From assembly GCA_944472135.2 (NCBI GenBank), contig OX235270.1, forward strand, positions 54,627,267-54,691,266: a stretch of DNA of 64,000 nucleotides, given 5' to 3'. Positions 27,801-42,666 of this stretch are shown in pieces. Positions within the stretch are counted from its first letter, which is position 1; each line of letters begins with the position of its first letter. This DNA is from Trichobilharzia regenti. Lineage: Eukaryota > Platyhelminthes > Trematoda > Strigeidida > Schistosomatidae. A model generated the notes under the pieces. It ran no database searches. It was not told where the DNA came from and worked only from the letters and a program-made list of their open reading frames with translations. Position numbers and translations under genes: made by a program.

Positions 27801-30800
27801 TGCAAGTTGACACCAATCCTCCAACGAGAGCTGAAGTCTTGAACGCAATCAAACTTCTGAAAGCTGGGAAAACAGCCGGACCAGATGGAATACCCCCTGA
27901 AGCACTGAAAGCAGACCCAGAGACTACAGCAGACATGCTGACTCCATTATTGCAAAAGGTCTGGAAGGAGGGAAAGGTGCCTACTGACTGGAGGAAAGGT
28001 TACCTCGTGAAACTACCAAAGAAGGGCGACTTAGGCCTCACTCTGCAAGAACTGGCGAGGAATCATGCTCCTATCGACGCCAAGTAAAATCCTGAGTCGC
28101 ATCATCCTGGAGAGATTAAAGGACGCACTGGAGACAGAACTCCGACCAGAACAAGCTGGATTCAGGAAAGGCAAATCATGTACTGACCAAATTGCAACTC
28201 TACGCATCATCATCACAGAACAAAGCATGGAATGGCAATCAAACCTCTACCTCAACTTTATAGACTTTGAGAAGGCCTTCGACAGCGTTGATCGTGAAGT
28301 AATTTGGAAATTACTCGAGTACTATGGCGTACCCCAAATATTCATCAACCTTATTCAACAGCTGTACGACAACGGCACCTGCCAAGTGATCCACAACGGA
28401 AGACTCAGCGAGGCGTTTGGAGTAAACACAGGAGTCAGACAAGGGTGCTTACTATCACCAATGATATTCCTAATTGTGGTGGACTGGATTATGCGTCAGA
28501 CAGTGGGAAACGAGAAGACAGGAATATCCTGGACCGACGTGAAGAACCTAGAAGACCTGGATTTCGCGCGTGGATGATTTATGTTTGATGTCACACACAA
28601 TCGAAGACTTACAAGCGAAAACCGACAAACTGGTCGAAGAAGCAGCAAAGACAGGACTCCAGGTAAACATAGACAAGACGGAGGTTATGAAAATAACCAA
28701 CCAACCAACAACAGCAACAACATCCAACGTCAATCACCATCAACGGGAGGGATTTGAAAGAGGTTACTTCATTCACTTATCTAGGGAGCATTGTCTCAAC
28801 TACAGAAGGAGCGGACGAGGATGTCAAATCGAGCGAGAATCGGGAAGGCGAGAAACACATTCATCAGCCTGAAATCAATCTGGAAATCTTCGTCACTCAG
28901 CATCACCAACAAAATTCGGATTTTCAATACAAACGTAAAGTCAGTTCTTCTATACGGATCAGAAACTTGGCGGGTCACAAAGAATATTTCCAAAAGGCTG
29001 CAGACCTTTATTAACAACTGTCTTCGCTCAATACTGAAGATCAGATGGCCGGAAAGAATCACCAACAAGGAATTATGGGAACAAACAAAGCAAGAACCAA
29101 TCGCCCAACAAATATGCAGGAGAAAGTGGAGATGGATCGGACACTCGCTGAGGAGACCGCTGGGTGACATCGCGCGCCAAGCCCTCGAGTGGAACCCGAA
29201 AGGGAAGCGGCGTGTGGGACGTCCAAGGGTGACATGGAGGAGATCGTGTGAAGAGGAGTTGAAAGAATATGGATTAACATGGATGCAGGCGAAAAGTATA
29301 GCAGAAGACAGAAGAAAATGGAGACGTGCAGTTGAAGCCCTATGTTCCACTAGGAACCCAAGGGAGCAATAATAATAATAATCACTTAAATCTACCCTGG
29401 CTTCTGATAAGAAATGAAAGTTGAGTTTATTGCGCCTAAGTCTATCCTGTCGTAGTAAACAGGTTAGTGAGGAGTGAATGCCACCTACTTATAGCCGTTA
29501 CCATTATTTCGGACTTCACGATGATACTTCTTTCACATACTAATTACTAGATAGTTAATTGGTTTCCTGACGCTTACTCCATTTATATGCACTGGTGAAT
29601 GATAAGAATTTATGAATTAAAACAACGTTTCGAAACGCTTCACAACCATAATTAATTAATCTTGGCGAAGATAAACTATTTTTCATGTAGTTGTGTTCTC
29701 TGAGCTAGATGGTTTATTTGCGAAGCTTTCATTGCCCTACTAGGTAACGTGCTATCCTTCGATATCACAGCATTATATGCCTCAAGTGGACAGAAACTAG
29801 CAAAACAGACCATTGGGCAGTTACTCAGCAACGACGAACACCTCCCACAACAATCAAAAATGCAACAAACAAGTTGGATGGAATGCATAAACCTATGCCT
29901 AACAACCTATTTTCAATTCAACGGCCAAATATATGAACAAATTAAATGAACATCCATGGGAACGCCCACATCAGATTTGATTGAAGAAGCTGTAGTGCAA
30001 ATACTCAAAACATAATCCTACCAAGGATCAAACCCAAAATTTGGATACGTTACGTAGATGAGACATTCGTAATAATCAAAAGAAACTACTTAGACAAAAC
30101 TTACAACCTAATAAACAACATCTTCACCGACATCAAATTCACAGGAGGAGAAGAATCCGAGAACAGAATCCCATTTTTGGACGTCTTAGTCAGGCGAAAA
30201 ACCACAGAAAAATCAGGGAATTAAGTTTACAGGAAATCCACCCACACAGTTCAAATACTCAATTACAACAGCAATAACCGAGTAACATACAAAAAAAGTT
30301 GCATACAAACATTATTCAAGAAAGCTAGAACTCATTGAAGACCTCCTACCTTAAGGAAAAATGAAAAGAAATATCTCATGGACGTCTTCCAAACGAATGG
30401 ACATCCACGAAATTTCGTCAAAAGACATCTACCCCCAAGTCAACCAGCCAAATCAAAGAAAATCATTTTACCAAATATAAAGTATGTCCGAGAAATCACT
30501 GCAAGACTCCTCAAACCCTTAGGAATTGATGTCGCACAGAAACTAACGAAATCATTTCATTCAGCTCCGTGTCAACCAAAAGATTCAGCAGCGAAAAAAT
30601 TCAAAACCAATATCATCTACAAAATTAATTGCAATGGTCTCGAAAAACACTACATTGGCCAAAGTGGACGTCCCCTTCGTATCCATAACCATAAGCAAGC
30701 CGTCAAAAAACATGACATCCACTGCCTCATATGGCTATATAGAGACAACTACAGACATCAGTTCACCTGGGACAGAGTTCCAGTATTAGACAGAGGAAAC

Positions 30801-31976
30801 ACCGAAAATGCCAGGGAATTTTTAGAAGCCTGGTTTTGCAGTGAATCGTCAATCAGTAGACACATTGACATAGACAAACTTTACCAGTGGATAAGAAGAA
30901 ACTCTTATACAAAAAGGGTTAGACTTCAGGTCAAGGGAATAATCAATACCAATACAAGCAGTCTAGAGGGTGTGAAAACACAAAATAACCAGTCACCTTC
31001 AAGGTCACCAGGGGTGATAACTTTTAAACACGTGGAGAAATCTAAAAGCCCACTTCAAACTGAAGTATACGCTGAAGATGTTGGCTAGTAGGTCAATAGA
31101 AGCCTCGTGAATAAACCATCTAGCTCAGAGAACACAACTACATCACAATCATCCACCTGAGCTACAAATATTCTTCATCATATAAAATATTTTATTTGTG
31201 AAGGATGTTCTCAGAAGACGCCGGTGAAATTCATGCGACATAAGTAACTCTTCTGTATTTTCTCTAAATTAATCATGATACTTGTCAGTAGTCTATTTTT
31301 TTCCAAACAATTTTTTTAGTGTAACTGACGATAGCAGTATTTATGACAAATCTCTTTTATCAACTGTTTTGTTCTTATATCCTCTCAACAGAAGTTGAGA
31401 GAAGTTCATTCAGTTTGCTATATAAGTTTGTGCTTAGGATATCTTTACCAATTAGAAGTTCCTTATGTCAATTATTTTGTTTACTCGAACTAGCAGACAA
31501 GATTTGATTAAACTGAATATAAATGTCTTATTCCAATTATATTCAACTAACTTTAATTGTGTGTAGCTTATCCAACCTTCAGTGATATCAGTAAAATTTT
31601 CTCTCTTCAAAATTATTACATCTTGTTAACACTTCATGGAGCCATAGCAAAAACTTTATGGATTTTCATCGACAAATATTCTGTTCGATGAAAGCTCCGT
31701 AATGATATAAGCTTTTAATTCATTTTTGACTTCCCCCTTGATTGACTGGAATGAGATATTCGGCCTTTGTTGACAGACATATCAGCTCTACCTAGTATGG
31801 ACGCTTCGGCGATGTCTGAAGATTAACTTGAAAAACAGTAGCATACAGGATTCGCATTTCTACTTAGGTGAGACTCGTCAGTTAGATGTGCCTGTTGTAA
31901 TAATGTCTCAGTTCTTCAAAATAGATTGTTTAGATAAAGCATATGATTGTATTTATTTATTCCAGTAATAATTTCA

Positions 31977-32047
<71 letters not shown>

Positions 32048-33284
32048 GTAACTGTAAACTGTCACCCAGTTGTCATATACACCGACACAAATTAGTGACT
32101 TTTTAGGGAAAAAATAAGAAATAGCTATGTGACGACACAGTGTCTGCCAATGAAGCGTATACTTTCAGCTGACTAGGAATCATAAGATTTCACACATTTA
32201 TCCACCTTAATGAATCTGAATAAGGCAAGGACAACAGTTTTCACAGAATAAAATGGTACCATCATCAACGGCTGCTTGCAGCCCAAAGACATTATTAAGT
32301 ATATTAACAGAATCAATTTTAACATACTTGCACAAAGTCCATTTTTAAAGAAAAAACCACTCAGTCAATATATGCATACAATGCTAATAATAATAAACAC
32401 TTTATTCCAAACAATACTAATTATACACAATAGAAACTTTCGGCGTTACGTAATCAGGTGAAAGAGAGGATGAAGACATCCAGTTACCAGGGCGAGGAAA
32501 GACTGATAACTGCTTCCCTCTGAACACATTAATCGGGTTTCAGGCGTTTGACAAAGATTACTTCGGTAAAATTAAGGAGAAGTGAGTTTTTTTGTCTACC
32601 GACAAATTTAAAGGATTTCGCAATTTCCACCTCATGACCCGTATCAAGGAGATGCCTGGCAATTTCACTATTTTAAGCGTTTGTTCCCTCGAGACAAAAT
32701 TGGAGGTGTGCCCTTCTTCTTTCTGTTCTTCCAATGTCACTGCTCCCACAGATGCACTTAAATTTGAATACACAGTTGGAGTTAACATAAGAAGAGTATC
32801 TGTTAACTACTGATTGCGCCATAGAGCAAGTTGTTCGAGAGACGCGAACAAGCTTGCTGTGGAATAGGCTGTGGCTAGTGAGGACGTCACTAGCCAGCCG
32901 GCTAGGAACTAATAGATTCCTAATTAGTGTCCCGAGGATGATGAAAATTGCTAATACCGGTGGTATAGCGGTTAGGACGCTAGCCGACCATGCACATGGT
33001 CCGTGGTTCGATCCTCGGCCGGCGCACTCCTTTACCTCAGTAAGCCAGTAGTGAGACTGGTAAAGAGGAACGGTTAGGCATGGGGCTAGCAACCCCATCC
33101 TGTAAAATAAACACTGCTACAGAAACTTCAAGCCACTAGCTTGGCGCTCTATGTTCCACTGGGAACGTGAAGGAAAAATTATATCATATATATTATATTA
33201 TGTAAGATATGACTGAAAGGTGATTGTAAACCAGACTTACTAATTCAATATTATCTGAAAGAATTTTTACTTTGATATCTCATT

Positions 33285-33325
<41 letters not shown>

Positions 33326-36300
33326 CTACCATTGGCATCGTTAATACATAATGTTTCAGAGACGTAAATTGGGTTGAAACACCTGTTCATTGTCCAATTA
33401 TTTTCAATATTTCTCTAATTCTTGTTCGTTTGCAAAGAACAATTTCCTCAATGAACCTATCATTTGAATTATTTATTTTCTAATGTCTTTTGCTATAATT
33501 TCTTTTAGTATTTAAAAACTCTTCGGCTTTTCTTCATGTGTTGCTGCCCTGTGTAGTAGTGCATTAACAAGTGAGATTTATTGATGCATAATAAATGACT
33601 GTGGGTATAGACTCCGAACAGAGTGAAGCTCAGCTCCTTAGTCAGCTTGACGTGATACTATTGTTTCTGGTCTTAAACTATCCTTTACGCTGGTCTAACA
33701 CACTTCGCAAACAGGATAGTGCAGTCAAACACTAAAACTGTATAAGTGCGTCTCGACTAGCTGAAAATAGATACTATGTAAATAAATCCCACTTGATCCA
33801 CATACTAAAACATTTTTTGAAAAATATTTTTGACGTTTATCAACAGAAAAAGAAAATAAAGTAGATGACGTATTGCTCATTTTATTTCTACAGCTAAATA
33901 AGCCTCGCGATAACAAAGTTATTTCCATTTTTCTCTTCTGTTATTTTTTTTTACTTTAGAGACTGTGGTTTCGATTCTGAAGGGTATGGAAACAATTCGT
34001 CTACAATATCGCAGTCGGTTGTTTTACCTTCGTCAGGTTGTGCACCAGTCGCATCTTCACTAAACAACTCATCACCATTAGGTACTGTTGGTGGCATTCC
34101 ATCTCCATCGTCATCGATACTACATGGGATTGGAGAAGTAACTAGTGGAGCTAATACACCCAATCTACATGGTGGTATTGAATGGATGCGTAAATTAGCA
34201 TTCCGTTATCGTCGAATACGTGAAATTTATAACTGTTCAAGGTGAGCTTGAGATTTTAATGTTACTCTGCGTATCGCTTTTAATACAGTTTTAAAAGGAA
34301 ACGATATATGTACGGTGTAATATGTTGCATGATCAACTTTTTACTTATTATTCATTTCAAGATGGAAATAGTGGTTTGGAATCATTCAGTAAGAGATTTT
34401 AATTATTCTAGATGTTTTACTCCACAGCATTCGCCAGTGAAACGTATTGGTATTCTGTCAGCGCATTTTATAACTGAATAGACATAGCAAGAAGACAAAA
34501 TCGAAATTATTGCAAATGTACGGCTATTTAGGAATTTATATATACAATTAATTCTCATTTTGCAAAATGGTTTTTGCGATTTGCAACTCTGCACAGTTAG
34601 ACTGTGGAAATTTCACTGCAGTTTTCTTTGGAAACCAAGTTATTCAGAACACAGTATTTGATCTGCTTGGTACCATAAACGGCAATCAAGAAAGCAAGCA
34701 AATTTGCACAAGACGACATCCCACTGATTGACTGAGATGATTGGTTGCATACCACTCATATCAATCAGCAGTGCTTGCTAGTCACACAGAGGTAATCGGA
34801 ACACCGGAAGGTCGTTCCTCTGGTCTGGGATTGGAAATTTACCCATTTCGAATGGCGAAATTTAACCGTAGTAGCTGGGTAGAAATTCGTGGTTTGGACT
34901 GATTCGGCTGTCTGAACTGAGTCAAACGGGGTACATCACTGAAGAGCTCGGCCTCAAACGATCGAAACAACCGCCCAGTGCTCACATCACTTCAATCTGT
35001 CTAGTAAAAAATATTGCTTGATGTGCGTGATATACAAGTTCGCATTTTAACTAGTCGGTGTTATGTAATTTTACGCATTTATGCATTCAGCGTTAATTGG
35101 CAACTTAGGTCAGCGGTTATTGTCGGTTAGTAACAAAATAAATCAAAATGTATGAAATATGATAATATATCAAAAATAGTGAGTGATCTTGCATAAACGA
35201 AAGGACTCAGAACTAGTTTGTTAGGTGATAAATAATCGTTTGGAAATAATCGATGACGGACAAAGGAAGGAAGAACCGATATGAATCTCGTCAGTTGCAG
35301 GCTACCTGAGAACACAATGGTTATAAAAGAATGACAATAACATACTTCAATGTTTGGAATGATAACACAGATAAAGTTAGAAAATCAAAGCATCCAAAAT
35401 ATAAACATTAGAATTTCTTAGCTTTCAGTCATCATCATTTCATATGCGTTTCACAGTAGAAAAGAAGTGGGCGAAGGGCGAAGACGACAAACAGAAAAAT
35501 ATAATATATACGCTGGTAGATCAAGAAGATTATAGTTCATAAGAATGAAATTTAATCATTGAACTGAAATCTTTTATATGAATGCCTCATCGGTATAATC
35601 AAGATCACAATGCAGTCACTGAGGCAGTGAGAGACTGGTAACATACACTGTCACTTTGATTTTATTTTTATTATTTTTTTTATTTCTGATTACAGCTTGA
35701 TTCCACACTGTATTTTCGGTACAAGTATGGAATTTTCACCATGGATATCGGTAGCCCAAATTTTGCAGGCCGAACATAGATATCAGGTGTGCGTCGGCGT
35801 GGGCTCGAACCCCGGACCATGTGCATGGTCGGCGAGAGTCCTAACCACTGTACCACCGACGCACGTAAGTTCAAGAAAATAAAATCAAAAGGACTATATT
35901 AAAGTTTATTATGCAGGAATTCAGGGAAATAAGACTGATGAAAACAAAACACGTAGATCAGCGTAGTCTCTATTCGGCGAATTCATTCACTACGCTGCAC
36001 AATCGCATATATATATATATACATGAAATAGAATGACATCAATTTATACTCCAAATCTGGTCTTTCTTTCTCTATCGAAATTTATCAAGGGAACCAAATG
36101 TATAAGTTAGGGTTATTGTTGTCAAGACATTTCAATCATATGATGAGTAATTAAATTACATCTAAGAGTGTGGTGAAAATTGGTAAGAATGTAGTGATGA
36201 TGTGTTGTCAAAAAAGATAGTTAAAATGCTAAGCAACACACAAAGAAAATTAATAAGCGGGATGCAGTTACGTAATAAGATGAATAGTTTAATGAGTGAA

Positions 36301-39300
36301 TTGTGACTAGGATGCACATAGAAACAAAGGAAAACATGGAACTATGAGAGAGATCTAAAAAATTACAAATGCTAAAAGGAGTTAGAAGAACAAACAAACA
36401 CACAAACATCAGGTCACTACAAGTCAACTCGGTTGTTACTATGGTAGTAGAGACGGGTGGATGATTTTCTTTCGCATACATAACTCTGGTTTCTCCAGCT
36501 GAATGGCTACGGCTTCAGCATTACAAAGGAGACGAAACTGTATTACCTTTGGCATGTTGGTATTCACTCTGTACATCACTTTGAAGATGGCATTTGTTGA
36601 GAAGGAGTGATAAGTGTTGACGAGATGTTCGACTATCACTCTCCTTATACAGTCAATATTACCTTTTTGTAGCTATGCGGGATAGCGTTCTTGAATCCTT
36701 TTGAACAGGATACGCGTCGAACAACAAATGTACCTGGCTCCACAGCAACAAGCGAACTGATACATGAACCTAGAGAGATCTTGTCCTTAAGGCTTCTGCA
36801 GATCAATGGACGACTGGGGAACAATCCTCTTAACGTTGCTGCGAAGAATGTTCTTTTCAGAGATGCTGGAATTCTTCCTTGAGGATATCGCAAACTGTCT
36901 CCTTGAAATCCAGATTCATGTGAAGCATTTTTTTTGAAACAAGTGATGTTTCATTCAATTGAATTTCGGTTCGATATTCTTGTCAACGAATCTTGGCGGG
37001 TATTTTTATTCTCATCTAACGAACCTAATGTACACACATACAAAAGTTGTGACTGTCCAGTTAAGTGAATGAATTCGCCGAAAAGAGACTCTTCACTGAA
37101 CTAAGTGTTTCATTTTCATTAATTCCTCGTTGGGGATTATTCATGCAATGGGGTTGATACTATGGCCACGGTAATAATAGAGGCTGGATAAAATGTTTCC
37201 AGCTACAAGCTTGTGATCTTTCTTTTTGTATTGCTAAAGGTAATCAAGTGATAACTCAGGCTGAGATTTTAAACGAAATTTCTCATCGTTGAAGCCAGTA
37301 ACCTTAACACTAAATTTTCCTCTTCATAAGTATCACCCCTTTACACGGAAATGAATAATGTGGGCTAATTAGCAGTTAGTCAGTTATCTACATTGTTACC
37401 TAGTCCTACATAATCTTTTAGGCGGCTTTCTTTTTCCACGCATAGTTGTCTAACAAACCTGGCTATACTTGTCTGCGTGCCTCCGATAAAGTGACTTCAG
37501 AAGTAGTGTGGTAGACAGTCATTTTATGAATCAGTATGCAACATACACAAACACCGCAGTTATAAAAATCATTATGAAGTGTTTTTCTCAGTTTGTTCAT
37601 ATTGTATACTAAACTTTTCACGGACAGTCACCCTTACAATGACTGAAAAAGCCTCAGTGGATGAATACTAATACTGAGTGAAAACAAACTGAATGGTATC
37701 CTCTGATATTATCTTTTATATCTCGCCAGGTGCATTCTATTCTTTTGTAAAGTCAACAGCTGTGTGAATACCTATTAGTACTTGTTTTCCAATGCCATAA
37801 CAATATCCAGACGTCACAACCTTAACCACTGTATACCTATATTGGATAGAATGAAATGTTATTTATTATTATTTCCTTTAGTTCCTAGAGGAACATAGGG
37901 CTATAGCTGCGCATCTCCATTGCCTTCTGTTTTCTGCCAACTTTTTCACCTCGCTCCAAGTCTGCCCACATGCTTTCATCTCCTCCTCACATGACCGCCT
38001 CCAAGTCACCCCACCGTCATCACATTGACGACTAACTCGCCGCTTCCTTTTCACGTTCCACTCGAGCGATGGCTTGTCTAGTGATGTCACTTGATGGTTT
38101 CCTCAGAGTATGGCCAATCCATCTCCATTTCTTCCTGAATATTTGTTTCACAATCGGTTCCCACTGGGTTGGTTCGCTCATTGCCAGAGATCCCTGTTGC
38201 TGATCTTTTCTGGTCAGCCGGCCATCTGATCTTGAGTTGTATTGAGCGAAGACAACTGTTAATGAAGGTCTGAAGTTTGTTTGAGATGCTCTTTATGACG
38301 CGCTGGCCAAGTCTCTGATCCGTATAGTAGCAATGACTTTACATTGGAGTTGGGAATCCGGATGTTATTTTTGATGCTGAGTGCTGTTGACCTCCACACA
38401 AACTTGAGAGTAATGAAAGCTTGTCTTGCTTTTCCGATTCTGGTTTTGATATCCTCGTCAGTTCCATCCGCCTGTAGTTGAAACGATGCTTTCCAGGTAG
38501 GTGAAGGAGGTTGTTTCTTTCAGGTTCCTCCCATTTATGCTGATTGTTGTTGCCGTTGCTGTTGGCCAGGAATCTTCATCACTTCTGTTTTCTATATGTT
38601 TACTTGGAGTCCTATCTTTGATGCTTCTTCTGCCGACTTGTTGCTTTTCACTTGCATATCTTCTAGTTTGTGGGAAATCAGACATATATCATCGGTGAAG
38701 TTCAGATCCTCCAAGTATTTTGTGTGGGCCCATTTTATGCCTGTTTCCTCATTTCCCGTTGTCTGCCGCATTATCCAATCTACTGCAATCAGGAAGATCA
38801 TTGGTGATAGTAGGCAGCCTTGTCTCACTCCCGTCCTCACTTCGAAGGATTCCGTAATTTTCCCGTTGTGGATTACTTGGTATGCAGCATTGTCGTATAA
38901 CTGTTGGATGAGATGTATAATTGTCGATGGGACCCCGTAGTAGCGAAGTAGTTTCCAAATGACCACTCGATCGACGCTGCGCTATCGAAGGCCTTTTCAA
39001 AGTCGATGAAGTTGAGTGAGGTGGAGAGGTGACTGCCATTCCAAGCTTTGTTCAGTGATGATCTGTAGGGTGGCGATTTGATCAATACATGACTTGTTTC
39101 TCTTGAATCCGGCCTGTTCCGGTCGAAGTTTCTCATCCAGGGCTTGTTTGATTCTCTCCAGAATGATTCGGCTTAGTATTTTGCTTGGAATGGACAGGAG
39201 CATAATTCCGTGCCAGTTTTTGCATTGACTTAAGTCTCCTTTCTTTGGTAGTTTGAACAAGTATCCTTTTTTCCAATCCTCAGGTACCTTGCCCTCTTTC

Positions 39301-42300
39301 CACACCTTCTTCACTAGTGGTGTCATCAAGTCCGCTGATGTTTGTGGGCCCATTTTCAATGCTTCTTCAGGGATTCTGTCTGGTCCTGCTGCTTTTCCAG
39401 TTTTTAGCATCTTGATTGCCCACAGGATTTCTGTTCTCGTCGGGGGGTTGATGTTCACTGGTAGTTTTACTTCCGCTGTTGGTTTCATTGGGTGCGTTGT
39501 AGGTGGCAGTTGAGTGAGAAGTGTTTTGAAGTGTTCAGCCCATTGTTTTCTTTGCTCTACTTCTTTGGTGACTGACTTTCCATCGTCATCCTTCGCTGAC
39601 TTAATTTGTGTCGAACTTTTGCCCGATATGTACCTAGTTGTTTGGTAGAGTGTGGCGAGGTCTCCTTTGCCTGCAGCTTGTTCTGCTTCACTTTCCATGG
39701 TTTCATAATATTTTCTTTCATCTTCCTTGGCACTCTTCTTTACTGTTTTGTTCAGTGTATTGTAGTTTGTATTCAACTCTTGTTTTTGTTGCTCGTCGAT
39801 GCACTGGATAATCTTTTGGTTCACCATCCTTCACCATCATAGTTATAGTAGTATCCAGTTTCAGCAGAAAACGATCACACCAGTTGTGTATGTATTCGAA
39901 TGAAACTGTTTACCTCATATGATGCACTTAAGTTACAGTACTTGTAGCATAAGTTAGATTCATCCTATTGAATTTTTTGCATCATATAAAAGAATACTAT
40001 TTCCCGCAATTTAATTTACTATAATGAAAAATGCTACTTTTATTTTATTAAGTAGTGTCATTATAATATATACTTTCTAACCTGAATCTAATCTCTTGCT
40101 TAAATGTTAGTTAACATGACTATAAACATAACCCGACATAATCTGTATGAACACTGATATATATATATATATATATATATATACCAAGTAAACAGCTGAG
40201 TAGTATTATGGGTCATTACAGAAAAAGCGATATTGGTGAGTTTCTGCACATGATTTTTAGGCGACATATTACGATACCTAAACCACATGAAATAGCATGA
40301 CTGACCAGGTGAAGCAGAACACAAAGCATTAGTGATTTCCGCACTCAAACTGACCCCAGTCAGCACTACAAGAAGTTAGAATGGGAGCCTGGTTGGAGGT
40401 AACGGTCTAGTCTGATGCAGCAACACCTGAGCTACAAAATCCAACTGCGGGCAGCACGGGTAATCCCCAGCTTTCATGTGAATTATCATCACACTAGCTT
40501 CCTAGGTGAGTTTGCTGTCATCAATCCTAATCCTAATGAATCACAACAGGCCTAAAGTAGTAAAATTTTCCACGTCTAAATTTGAATCCTTCTGTTTTCA
40601 CAATCTACAACCTCCGCTCTCCATCTTGATTTAGGTTGTCTTAATAAATAAATTCACTTAGTTAATATGTTCATCCACATCTAAGTTAAAGTGCTGTAAT
40701 CTATCACTATTTCTTAGTGCTACAATCTTTTAGAGTTCATGCATACTGACAGTAACCAGCAGTTATGACGATTAGGTAAATCAAATTAAATCTAGCAGAA
40801 ACATCATTGATTACTGAGAGTACATTTAACTTAACTAATCATCGCTTTTACACAAAAAGATAACTGCAACTCCATTTTTTTTTCAAATGTTTAAACAGTT
40901 GTCAAGTGATAAGATAAATAGATCTTCAGTAGATAGATAGATAAATAAATCAATAAACATAGAAGCGACTTTGCTTACAACCATATCATCAGTGTGTGTG
41001 CACAAACACAAAGGACATGGAGACACTAAATATGCACTTTTTTCATTCAAATCCCTGATAAGTTAGTAATTTACAACTATATGTATATAAGGAAAGTCAA
41101 TAAACCGATTTCTACTAAACTTAGAAGTAATTCGATTCTTCGTGTTGTCACCATAATCTGACTGCGAGTAAAAAAAAATTGATTAAATGTCATAGTAAAA
41201 TGTATTTCTTGAGACACTGTTTTTCCAGCTACGGGATTTTAGGTTGAACAGTTCAGCTCTACAAAAAGCCATAAACTCGAATAACCATTGGAAAATTCAC
41301 CTAGAAACCAAACACCAACAAGCAGTTAATATTTATAAGTTGGGTATTTCAAATCTTCACGACCTGTAGAATTAATAAAACTCCGATAGCACTGTCCAAC
41401 TTTTTTTTCCTAGACTGAGATGCTTCATAAGCAATTGGTTTTAAAATTGGATATTCTGGAGAATTTTTGGAGAAAACTCACATCATCTGGCCAGGGTAAA
41501 TGGGAAGAAAGTCAATAACCAACTAATCAGAAGAAATAGCTGGGATAGAGCATCATAAATAGACAGTATTTGGAATCATGTATTATTGGATCCCAAATTA
41601 CCATCTAAGTCTAATAGCCTTGTGATTAGAGTTCAACCCCAAGTGAATCGCGGCTTTGGATTTCTGAAACTTTGTGTTACACACCTCAGTTTCTCTAAAT
41701 AATTTTGCCTTCACAATTAAATTTCCCTGAAAACATAACATCTGAATATATTTTAGTGAAATAAGTGAAGGTTATCGTCCAAAAGTGAAAAAATAATGTT
41801 GGTGAAGCTGAAATGCAGTGTAGTGTTATTTCATATTTAACGTTAGGATTCAGTCAAACTAATATCACCTTCGTTCTTGTCAGTATATAAAACACACTGA
41901 ACTAACTTTTTCTCTGACCGTTAGACTTTGACAGAAAGATCAAGAGAATTAGTTCAGCGAATTAGCTGTACAATCGTCTTCACATACAATTTTCGCATGA
42001 AAGGGGGTAGTAAGAAAAGTGATGATTTGTCAGTCATAGTTGCTAATACAAGTCGATGCTTAAGAGGAGTTAAATATGTGCATTCAAGTCACGTTATAAG
42101 ATGAAAGTGCGTCGGTGGCACACTGGTAGAATGCTCGCCGACCACGCATGTGGTCCAACGTTTTCATTGCACATGTTACACACTGATGCCATAGAAAGAC
42201 TGGTCCATTCAGTGTATTTTCGATATGATGAAGATCTACTAACAAGCAGAATGACTTCAATCGATGTTATTCCCTATTTTTTTGTAAATCTTGCAGGTGA

Positions 42301-42604
42301 CTTTTCTTTTCAGGTGAAAAAATATTTTGATTAACTTCCTATCTAGGTACATACAATAGTCTACTTTCAGCTGTTTCCGTGATACGACACTCAGTCATCT
42401 TTAAGCAAGACTCACACTTGAATCCACTCCGTAGTTTTATTTATTTTTTTATTACTTTACGTTCCTAGTGGAACGTAGGGCTTCAAGAAAGAGTTTTGGA
42501 GTTTTGTTAGTAGTGGTATTTATTTTTACGGGATGGGGTTGCTAGCCTCATGCCCAACCTTCCCTCTTTACCAGTCTCACTACTGGCTTAGCGAAGTAAA
42601 GGAG

Positions 42605-42666
<62 letters not shown>

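Larger units (their letters stand above)
26127..29380 (+). mobile_element. RTE-like LINE, apparently full length, with 14-bp TSD
   Basis: The same 14 bp (atcacttaaatcta) occurs at 26113-26126 and 29381-29394, so the insertion is well bounded. A 5' leader precedes the reading frame (from 26339). This encodes an AP-type endonuclease (GTWNVRTM near residues 27-34, [11 protein letters not shown] at 262-264), then a reverse transcriptase ([26 protein letters not shown]) and the C-terminal RWIGH / GRPRVTWRR region. It ends in a gttccactaggaac stem-loop (29344-29357) and an (AAT)n tail. Four net +1 frameshifts break it, near 28038, 28567, 28700 and 28828. The second falls inside the catalytic F-A-D-D box. 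The clade call is from family features, without a search. Confidence 0.92.

Noticed and set aside
34937..34985. Hammerhead-like words CUGAAGAG and CGAAAC
   Set aside because: Stems I and II do not pair and the sequence before the expected cleavage site is CGCC rather than NUH. I do not call it a ribozyme.
42101..42334. 77-codon open frame
   Set aside because: It begins within a SINE head and runs into unrelated sequence.
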